Origin: Haplomitrium mnioides
Lineage: Eukaryota; Marchantiophyta; Haplomitriopsida; Calobryales
DNA length: 64,000 bases
Direction of reading: 5' to 3'
Assembly (NCBI GenBank): GCA_049999725.1
Contig: JBNGIS010013207.1
Span: 62,001 to 126,000 of the forward strand
Below are positions 56,182 through 64,000 of this stretch, in pieces. Positions within the stretch are counted from its first letter, which is position 1. Every line of letters begins with the position of its first letter. The notes under the pieces were generated by a model. It saw only the letters and a program-made list of their open reading frames with translations, did no database searches and was not told the origin of the DNA. Made by a program: the position numbers and the translations under genes.

Positions 56182-57562
56182 CCCCCCCCCCCTCATTACC
56201 TCGTTGCCTCTTCATGTCCCGAGATCGCTTGTGCGTCTCTAGTTTGCTTGCACACCAACCCAATCAATGTCAAAGCCCGTCAATGTACACGCTTCCGCCC
56301 CTATGAATCCTTCCCATTTGAAAAAGTTGTTATTCCAGTAAGGCTCGAGCTCCGGGCGTGGCGACACCTGTACCGTCTCTTCGTGGCAAGATCCAAGTAA
56401 ACAGTCATTTCCGAGGTCTACGGGGCCAAGTCCAAAGAATCTCGTGGACTGAGATTCCGAAGATTTCCGCGGAATCGAGTCCAAAGAACCCCGCGGAACA
56501 GAGTCCCGAAGAATCATGCGAAAGAGAGTTCCGAAGAATCCCGCAGAATCAATGGTCTGCCATTGACTTTTCCTCCATGACCACCGTCTGATGTCTTCTT
56601 CAATTCGGAAGCTTGACCGCCACATTGACCTTGATCCGCTTTTGACCACAGACCCAAGTTTGAAGATTCCAACGGACTGGTGAGTCTGAAGGATCCCTCG
56701 GACCTTGGGTTCCGAGGTTGACTTTCTTCCGTGGCCACCATCCGACGTTGTTTTCAACAGGGAAGGTGGACTGCCACGCTGACCTTAGGTTCCGAAGAAG
56801 ACTGCGGACACCCCCACGCCTGCCACGTTTCCGTTGAATCTCCTTGACACTTGTGAGGGCGCCACATTTCCGCAATGGGCCGCAGACACCATGTGCCCGC
56901 CACGTTTCCACATAATCTCCTTGGACACTCCTGAGGATGCCATGTTTCCGCAAAGGCTTGTAGACACTAAAGGAAAGGGTTGCGGACCCCAATGGAACCC
57001 GTTAACGCCTGAGGGATCGGAGCGTCCCCCGATCCTTGGCGGAGTCGCTACTTTACGAAGGCCTTGGCCCCCTCCTTCCTCTTCCTGATTTCAGCTTCTA
57101 GTGCGCGGCGTCTGGAAGCTTGCTCTACAACCTTTCCTTGTCTATGTCCCTCCTCACACGTTGGCGCTCTTCGATCTCCGCCCCGTGTCTTGGATCCTCC
57201 TCCTTTAGTCCCTGCTTCTTCTTCACTTCCGAGGTTGCCCTCCCTTCCTCCTTTGGTCTGCTTGCCTCTGGTGAGCGCTCTGTTCCTCCCTGCTAGGGCC
57301 TCGATTCCTGCATCCCAATGAAACTTATAGGCTCTCTTCTGCTTCCGTCAAATTTAGTGGTGCCTCCCGACTCTCCGGCTAACACAGCCCCATCTTCTCC
57401 TTCTGAAACGATCCCGTTCCACTCCTCAGATCCGCTCATGCTCACTGATTGGAGTCGATCCTCTGTTTTTGAGGTATTTTAACACTTACAAAAGAGAAAT
57501 TGTTCCAATGCTACCTTTGATCTCATAAATTCTTCCTTAGTGCTCCATGTCACTAGTTGACA
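56182..57562 (-). repeat. LTR1 fragment (-), 5' half
   Basis: The minus strand starts TGTCAACTAGTGACATGG (57562). It runs through the minisatellite region to about 56195, equivalent to 51050 in H's LTR, where the R-U5 part is lost. A run of 11 C residues (56182-56192) marks the junction with LTR3. It is too short for a full LTR and has no internal region. Confidence 0.78.
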
Positions 57563-57718
57563 AAGGCACACCGCAAAGCGACGCTTTGGCATGTTAGGGC
57601 ATAGAAACGATAAAGAGGATTCCGGGACTGTCTCATAAAAGACCCTCTTATGTTCTGTTGCTCCTTTCTCTCGAGAGTGATGCCCTTGGGAGTTAGAGCC
57701 GAGGAGAGGGGCGCGACA
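57563..57718 (+). repeat. LTR2 3'-end fragment (+)
   Basis: It reads like the reverse complement of 14680-14830: GTCTCATAAAAGACC, then CGAGGAGAGGGGCGCGACA at the end. Only about 156 bp of the U5 end remain. Confidence 0.65.
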
Positions 57719-58383
57719 CCCTCTACCATGAGGGTCTCCACACTACAACCAATAAAGCTCCTAAAGGTTTCACCACATACTCATTCACTTTTCTCTTACT
57801 CAAAGGTTCGTAAGGGTCAACTTTACAAGAAAAGCCTTTCTCAACTACAAAACAAATATAGTTCTAGCTGACTTATCCTAAAATAGGTGTAAAAACCTTA
57901 TGACAATCTTCCAACAAAGGATGTAAGGTTGTACATATGAAAATACACTAAAACTTGATATAGTTTAAGTAAAACACGACAATGTACTTGATGGAGCATC
58001 ACCATTAAGCTTTCCTCATTCACTTCAAATCTTGTATCTCTTGTACTTAAAATTATTATTTTGCTTTGGTTTGTGTTTTCATAGATAGAGTATTTGGCTT
58101 TGGATTGTGTGCAAGTGTGTTTAGGTTGAAGGAGAAGGTCTTGATGACCTAAACAACTAATCTTTAAGCTTGGGTTGTCATGTAAAAGTTCTTTTCTTTA
58201 AGCCACATTCTCTTGCACCTTTTAACCTTGGTTTTGGATTAAAAAAGAAGAGAAAGGAATGTTACTATGTGCATCGTTGTTTATGTGTGGGCTGTGTATG
58301 ATTTCACAAAATGAGGCTGTGACTAAGAGGTTGTGGCTAGTTGTGGTTGAGTACTTTGTTGTGTGCAAGAAACTGCTGCACCT
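57719..58383. other. Unassigned AT-rich 665-bp stretch
   Basis: It matches none of the LTR families or coding domains here. AT content is clearly higher than in the flanks. No long open frame, tRNA-like cloverleaf or clear terminal repeats were seen. It may be older host intergenic DNA. Confidence 0.5.
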
Positions 58384-61300
58384 TGTCAGCCAGTGACATG
58401 GAGCACTAAGGAAGAATTCCTAGAATTGAAGGTGGCATTGGAACAATCTCTCTCTTGTAAGTGCTAAAGTACCTTAGAAGCAGTAGATCAACTCCAATCA
58501 TTGAGTATGAGCTGATTGCATGGATCCGAGGAGTGGAACGGGATCACTTTGGAAGGAGAGAAGGGAGCAGTGGTAGCCAGCAAGTAAGGGGCCACCACTA
58601 AAATTTGACGGAAGCAGAAGAGAGCCTAAGTATCATCGGGGGCACTAATCGAGACCTAGTAGGAAGGAGCAAGGGCCGGAGGAGGAGGATTGGATCTATG
58701 GGGCGGAAATCCAAGAGCGCTCAAGAGTGATGAAGGCCACAGAGCAAGCTTCCAAATGCACGCACTAGAAGATGAGATCAGGAAGAGAAAAGGGAGGTCA
58801 AGGCCTCCGTGAGCAGCGACTAGGCCAAGGATTGGGGGACATCCCGATCCTTGGGCGTTAAATAGTTTCTACTAGGGTCTGTGACCCCTTCTTTCAGTGT
58901 CCGCAATTCCTTGCGAAAACGTGACCTCTTCGTAGGGCTCTGGAAGATTCAACGGAAATGTGGCATCCCCAGGGTGTTCGAGGGCTTCAGCGGAGACGTG
59001 GCAAGCGTAGAAGATTCGTGGAACTTTGCAGAAACATGGCATCCCCAGGATGTCCACGGGACTTAGCGGGGGCATGGCGGGCCCAGGGTGTTCGAAGGCT
59101 TTAGCGGAGACGTGGCAAGCTCAGGAGATATGTGGGACTTTTGCGGAAACGTGGCGGTCTCAGGGTATCCGTGGTCTACTTCGAAACTCGGTCAACGCAA
59201 CGATCAAGCTTCCCTGTTGAAAACGGCATTGGACGGCGCTCCTTCGAAAACGTGGCGTCCTCACAAGTGTCAGGGAGATTCAATGGACACATGTCATTTG
59301 GAAGAGGCCCGTTGGATTCCTCGGAAGAAGGTCAGCGAGGCGGTCCAATTTCCCTATTGAAAACAACGTCATACGGCGTGGCTTCGGATTACGTTGTGCT
59401 TTGTTAGAGCCCGTTGGATCCTTCCGATCAGAGAAGAGTCAACCACGGACAAAGGTCAGCACGACGGTCCACCTTCCTTGTTGAAAACAACGTCGGATAT
59501 CGCGGCTTTGAATTACATGGCGCTTCAATAGAGCCCGTTGGATCCTTCGGGCCAGAGAGAAGTCAACCACTGATGAAGGTGAGCGCAACGCTCCACCTTC
59601 CTTGTTGAAAATGGCGTCGAACACCGTCCATAGAAGAAAGTCAGCCTTGGATACGTGTCACTTCAAATGAGTCCAAGAGATACTTTGGACTTCCCTGTTC
59701 GTTGGATTCTTCAGATTGGGATCCGAGGTTAACTACGGAACAAGGTCAATGTGTCGGTCCAACCTCGAGGTTGAAAGCGATGTTGGACGGCGGCAATAGA
59801 GGAAAAGTCAACAACGGGCTTTGGATTCCTTTGGATTCAGCAGACTCGGATCCGCGGGAATCTTTGGACTCGACTCCGTGAGATTCCTTCAGACTCCTTT
59901 ATCGCGGGATTCTTCGGAATTCTGTCTTGTGGGGTTCTCCGGACTTGGTTTTGCGGGAATCTTTGAAATTTTAGTCCGCGAGATTCCTCAAACTCGACCC
60001 CGTGTGATCCTTGTACTTTGAAGCATCTTGCGAATAGACGAGACAGGTGTCGCCACGTCCAGGTCTGAGCCTTACGGGAATAACTACCTTTTAAAACGGG
60101 AAGAACTTGGAGCATAAGCTTGGGGGGCATACATTGACGAGCTTCGAATTCGATCGGATTAGTGTGTAAGCAAGCTAGAGATGTGCAAACGATCTCAAGA
60201 CAAGGAAAATGCAACGAGGTAAGGTAGAAGAGGATCAGAGTGAGAACTTACGTGAGGCGAGTGTACTCGCGTAGGGGGCTAGGAGGGGTGCCAAGAATCG
60301 CTAAGTGAGGAGCTCTAGAGGCTCAAGCGATCTAAGTGAACTCATCCCTATGGGTGGACCTGTGGCGAACGTGGATCGATATGGGAGAATTGAAGAGGGT
60401 CCGTTTTATTGAGTATTCGGGAGAGACTACCAAGTAGGATCTTGAGGTCATCTCTAAATTCCCTGTGCAGGAGCATCAACCAAGAGTGCTCGGAGTGTGC
60501 TATGGTGTCATCTTTCAAGTGGAGCTGAGAAGAGGATAGCTGCGTTAGTGCCTACACACTACGGAGAAGACCTGTTCGAGGCTTAGAGATGGAGTGAGCT
60601 ACCAACAGTCGGGAGGACTATCTTCTAGAGGTGGAAGTGAAAAAAATCCTCTTCCAAGCTTGAGGAAGTAAATCCAGGGCTTCTCGTGAGGGAAGCTGCA
60701 AAACTATATGGAAGAAGGGTGTGTGTGTGAGGATTGAAAGGAAGATTGATGTGGTGAGTAGAGGAGGAGTCTGCTGGGGAGGTCAGTCCCAATGGTCATG
60801 TGAGGCCTCTGATGTTGGTGAAGTTGAATGAGTGTGTATGGTTGTAAATGTGTATGAATGTGTTAGATAGATTTGAATTCTGTTCTATTATATAAGAGGC
60901 AATTAGCACTAGGATTATATAGGTTCCATTTGTCCAGACCCTGGGATAGCTCTTTGAAGGGGGAGTCAAGTCCCTTGACATAGTCTTGTGACTCTAGGGT
61001 CCTTGCATTCTAGTCCTATACTTTGTTTTATTGTGTAAGAACGATTCAAGATTAGAAGTAGACAACAATTCTATTTGTTGACACCTTGGGACAACCTTGT
61101 GAGGGAGGAGTCAAGTCTCTTATCATTGCTCCGTGATACAGGGGTCATTCCACTATGCTCTTGAGGTGTATACAAGGTGGCTAGGTCTAGATTTGGGACC
61201 CCTGAATTACATTGAAGATTTCCACATAGATACTTGGGTTTGTGTGTATGTATATCCTAGCATTGTGGGTGAATGAGTAGATTGGCTGATGCTGTGAATG

Positions 61301-61466
61301 TTGAGGTGAAGAAAAAGATGATAAGTTAAAGAGAGATTCCTTAAAGCCTCAAAGTGATAATTGGATAGGGGCCATCTCACAAAAGAACCTTAATCCCTTG
61401 TGTTTGTTCTCCCCTACCTTCCAAGTAGCATATGTGAAGGTTAAGGCTTGAAGGAGGGGAGTGACA
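58384..61466 (+). repeat. 5' LTR (LTR1) of element I, complete
   Basis: It starts TGTCAGCCAGTGACATGG and ends GGGGAGTGACA, 3083 bp. It carries all three minisatellite types and a TATA-like TTCTATTATATAAGAGGC near 60880. Confidence 0.9.
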
Positions 61467-61474
61467 TAAATTTT

Positions 61475-61491
61475 TGGCGCTAGAAGGAGGG
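61475..61491 (+). promoter_or_regulatory. Primer-binding site of element I
   Basis: TGGCGCTAGAAGGAGGG lies 8 bases after the LTR. It is the cleanest copy of the site shared by C, EF and H. The matching tRNA 3' end would read CCCTCCTTCTAGCGCCA; I do not recognise the tRNA. Confidence 0.78.
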
Positions 61492-61621
61492 CCAAAAGTT
61501 TGCAGAAACCTGAGACCAACCCTAGGCCAAGGCATCACTTTGTGCACCAAGGATCCACAATCGAATTGTGTAGGAGAATTCCAAGAAAAAGGGCAACTGG
61601 TTAGGAGCATGTTGAAAAAGT

Positions 61622-62299
61622 GTGGAGGAAGGCATTGATTTGTGGGTGGAATTGTCATTGCCCAGTGCTGGGATGGCAAACCCAATACTCCCGTCTGGAT
61701 TGAGGGGTAGGTTCAAATACAAATCCTTCAAGGGACGTCCGAAGGACGACATCAATGCCTGGCTAGATGACCTAGAGAACACCGCGACAGCTAATGGAGA
61801 AAGCCATGTAAAAATTGAAATCCTGCCAGCGGTCCTGAAGGGAGAGGCCCAACCATGGTACAAAGATTCGCTTGACAACGTCAAGAGGGACTGTGGAGCC
61901 TTCAAATTTGCCTTTATTGTAGAGTTCAGAGGAATTAGGGAGGAAACAGAGGTGCTAATCAAAATGAGTCACCTAAGGATGAAGAAGAAAGAGTCCGTCA
62001 GGAAATACCTTGAGAGGTTTAAGAAGGTGGCTCGGAAGTTGAATCCCCCTGCCACGGATGGCATGCTCATAGCATGGTTTTTGGCAGCTCTGCCCAAGGG
62101 AATTAAGACCACGGTGATGCAAACAGATCCGTAGATGCTAGAGAAGGCGCTCAATGCTGCCCGATCCCATGTAAAGGCTGCAATCAAAAGTTCTTGCAAG
62201 AAGGCCAGAGCAAAGTATGAGTCCGATGACTCTTCGGACACTTTGGATAGAGGAGAAGAGATGGATGAAAGTTTCATAGCCTCCTCGAAAAGCGAGAGC
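61622..62299 (+). pseudogene. Gag, capsid part (element I)
   Basis: One open frame to 62134 contains G-R-F-K-Y-K-S-F-K-G-R, W-L-D-D-L-E-N, G-E-A-Q-P-W-Y-K-D, L-R-M-K-K-K-E-S-V and L-N-P-P-A-T-D-G-M-L, the retrotransposon gag capsid domain. TAG at 62132-62134 replaces a Gln codon. The frame then resumes to the acidic E-S-S-K-S-E-S region, where the Copia-type LTR enters. The upstream frame uses GTG (61622), preceded by TGA two codons earlier; the first ATG is 61673, in line with ATGs of C and H. Gag assembles the particle and packages RNA. Confidence 0.87.
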
Positions 62300-62600
62300 T
62301 GTTGGAAATGTATCTCTTGCAGCTGTAAATAGTGACAACTAACTAATGTTAGTTGAAAAGGCTAGCTAGTGTAGTTAGCTAATAGATATTTTAGAGGGGC
62401 TGCCAGGTTCCAGGTCTCAAAATTAGACATTTATTCTTAGGACAAAGAGTAGTTAGCTATAGGCTCAAAATAGGATATTCGTTGGTATGTCAAAAATGGG
62501 CGCCGCATTCAGGTGATCCCCTTACCAATCCCTTCCGTTAGTTGCCCCACTAATTTATAACGGGGCAACTTGTATGTCATCAGAAAGCTGACTCCTATTT

Positions 62601-62610
62601 GTATATAAAG
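62601..62610 (+). promoter_or_regulatory. TATA box of Copia-type LTR
   Basis: GTATATAAAG lies 301 bases into the LTR, matching the arrangement of the Copia LTR at 10480. Confidence 0.55.
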
Positions 62611-62870
62611 AAGAGGAATCCTCTTAAGGATCATCCTCAGTTATCCAAACTTCTTCGAGTGTCTTTTAAGAGCAGATTACGAGCTCATGCTTGAGTTTGT
62701 GAGGAGGCAACGAGCAGGTATCGAGCATCAGAGTGTTTAAGAACGTGAGAAGGAGGCAAATATCTAAGCATCAAAAAACAGCAAATCGTTTCCCGTTTTT
62801 TGATTTTCCTGCATATTCATCCGTTTGACATTTTTTACATTTTTGAGCAAGGCATTTTTTTGTTTTTGAC

Positions 62871-62928
62871 GGGCGAGTTCATGCGCGAGGGCGACAGGCG
62901 AGTTCCTGCGTGAGGGCAACGGGCGAGT
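62871..62928 (+). repeat. 25-bp tandem repeat ending at assembly gap
   Basis: Two full units and the start of a third occur before the N run. The array probably continues in the gap. After the gap (63029-63190) there are different but similar short repeats with ATCGCGAGC and ATCGCGACC cores. Confidence 0.7.
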
Positions 62929-63028
62929 NNNNNNNNNNNNNNNNNNNNNNNNNNNNNNNNNNNNNNNNNNNNNNNNNNNNNNNNNNNNNNNNNNNNNNNN
63001 NNNNNNNNNNNNNNNNNNNNNNNNNNNN
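62929..63028. other. Assembly gap (100 N)
   Basis: The sequence is undetermined; it lies inside a tandem repeat. The round size suggests a nominal length. Confidence 1.
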
Positions 63029-63285
63029 TTGATTTATGGAGGCTCATGAATCGCGAGCTTAGATAGCTCGCGATCATGTTATCGTGGTGTATCACGACCT
63101 CCTCCTTGGCGTTTTTGATTCTGGTTGGAACCTGATTCCTAGAGTAGCGCGATCTTGGGATATCGCGACCTGATGTCTGGCGATTCTCGATTCTGTCTCC
63201 TTCGAAGTATATTTCTTGATAAGTGCTATCTCTCTCGACAAGCTTCCTCAACTCTGAAGTGGAATTTCGAGTTTACTTTCTAACA

Positions 63286-64000
63286 GGAGCGACTCGGATA
63301 GCAGTAGCTCAGAGGAGGACCGATCATCTTGGAAGAAGAAGAAGCAGAAGGATCCGAAGAAGGAAAAATAGGCCAAGGAGAGAGAGGTGCATCAACGCAA
63401 GGGGGCCAACAATGGAAAATACAAAAGAAGTGAACCCGAACCCGAGACAAGCAAGAAGCATGGGGGAGGGATCGAGTTGAGGAGCTGAGCACTAAGATGG
63501 AGGTGATGAATATCCTCCTAGCAAGAATCAAATCGGAAGGCAAACCCCTACCCACCAAGCGAGTCGAAGTGTGGTGCGTGAGATGTAACAAACATGGCCA
63601 CTCCTCTCAAGAATGCCTAGCCGAGAACAATGTGGTACACTATGTGAAGGAGGAAGCACCGGAGTATGTGAGGGAGGAAGTGGAGTATGTGATGGAAGAG
63701 GCCTATGAGACGATGTATCAGATCAGTGGGGGGCCTCGCACCATGCTAAGAAGGCCTACAGGGGGGAGCGGAGGACCAAGAAACCTGTGGGCTGCCAATC
63801 GGCCACCCCGGAAAACAATCATGGTATGCTGGAATTGTGGCCAGCCCGACCATATTTCCTCTAACTGTCCGAAACCGTGGAAGAGCGGCTATGGCCAACT
63901 GCCCGCCTTATGCTTCCAATGCAAGAAGGAGGAGCATGTGGCGGTCAATTGCCCACTTAATCGAAGGCCTGATGCATCCTCCGGCCCAGGCGCAATTCCC
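63286..64000 (+). pseudogene. Gag, nucleocapsid part with three CCHC knuckles (element I)
   Basis: The sequence continues the acidic serine run (D-S-D-S-S-S-S-E-E-D) and a lysine-rich stretch, with TAG near 63370. A small deletion near 63466 then shifts the frame. In the final frame three C-X2-C-X4-H-X4-C knuckles are intact: 63575-63616 (C-V-R-C-N-K-H-G-H), 63827-63868 (C-W-N-C-G-Q-P-D-H) and 63911-63952 (C-F-Q-C-K-K-E-E-H). An acidic glutamate-tyrosine stretch lies between the first and second. All are in one frame to the window end. Knuckles of this kind bind the element RNA. Confidence 0.88.

Larger units (their letters stand above)
62300..63285 (+). mobile_element. Copia-type LTR inserted in gag of I (probable solo LTR, contains gap)
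   Basis: It starts TGTTGGAAATG and ends TTTCTAACA, with terminal inverted bases TGTTRGAA. The flanks are AGAGC (62295-62299) and GGAGC (63286-63290), a 5-bp duplication with one change; the uninterrupted gag of H confirms a single copy. TATA GTATATAAAG is at 62601. A 25-bp repeat (GGCGAGTTCMTGCGYGAGGG) starts at 62871 and runs into the 100-N gap. The gap size may be nominal, so an internal region cannot be fully excluded. Confidence 0.82.
58384..64000 (+). mobile_element. Ty3/gypsy element I (LTR1), continues beyond window
   Basis: Complete 5' LTR, PBS and gag to the third zinc knuckle are present; pol lies outside the window. A Copia-type LTR is inserted in gag. The five bases before the LTR are CACCT (58379-58383), the expected target duplication. 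Confidence 0.9.

Noticed and set aside
57719-58383. tRNA or small RNA gene in the AT-rich stretch
   Set aside because: I saw no cloverleaf-like pairing, no B-box-like GGTTCGA element and no T-run in the right place.
1-64000. Bacterial features (operons, ribosome-binding sites, phage genes)
   Set aside because: All recognisable coding sequence is plant-type LTR retrotransposon, and there is no compact gene arrangement.

Overview
This window is plant intergenic DNA made almost entirely of old, nested LTR retrotransposons. I found no host gene, tRNA, rRNA or CRISPR array. The host is inferred, not proven. Several Ty3/gypsy elements carry a Gag with CCHC knuckles, a protease with a D-G-G-A site, an RT with an (F/S)[IV]DD site, RNase H, and a D-D-35-E integrase ending in a GPF-type domain. 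These and the 2-3.4 kb LTRs fit a large land-plant genome, possibly a non-flowering one. Every coding region is broken by stops, frameshifts or deletions, so all are annotated as pseudogenes. Two assembly gaps (29938-30337 and 62929-63028) hide sequence.

The gypsy elements use three LTR types. LTR1 is about 3.0-3.4 kb, starts TGTCRGCC, ends GAGTGACA and is full of minisatellites. LTR2 is about 2.1-2.4 kb and starts TGTCACC or TGTCAGC. LTR3 is about 1.7 kb and starts TGTGAGCTCGC. All three follow the same PPT-side box (GCTTCACACTT, then a purine tract). LTR1 and LTR2 elements share a primer-binding site of the type TGGCGCTAGAAGGAGGG.

Layout. 1-9196: element A (+, LTR1), gag-less; its left end is outside the window. 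It sits inside a Copia element (9197 to about 11.4 kb, +). About 11538-15435: element C (-, LTR2), from the protease-RT linker through gag to a 5' LTR fragment. 15436-22726: element D (-, LTR2), inserted in C's 5' LTR. 22727-23383: integrase tail E1 (+), followed by an LTR3 (23384-25019) that is also the 5' LTR of element G (+, gag-less). 26770-38017: element EF (-, LTR2), inserted in G and itself interrupted by an unclassified LTR-like block (30338-31891) next to a gap. G resumes at 38018 with integrase and its 3' LTR3 (39021-39590, continuing at 54983-56175). That 3' LTR is split by a solo LTR1 (39591-54982), which is in turn split by complete element H (-, 40509-52957, TSD GAGGA on both sides). 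56180-57562: LTR1 fragment (-). 57563-57718: LTR2 tail (+). 57719-58383: unexplained AT-rich DNA. 58384 to the window end: element I (+, LTR1, PBS, gag), with a Copia-type LTR inserted in gag at 62300-63285.

The inferred order of events, oldest to youngest, is G, then solo LTR1, then H on the right; and C, then Copia, then A on the left, with D also younger than C. I see no convincing new biological system. The most unusual structures are the minisatellite-laden LTR1, the recurrent loss of gag at nearly the same place, the tandem LTR3 arrangement, and the unclassified block at 30.3-31.9 kb.
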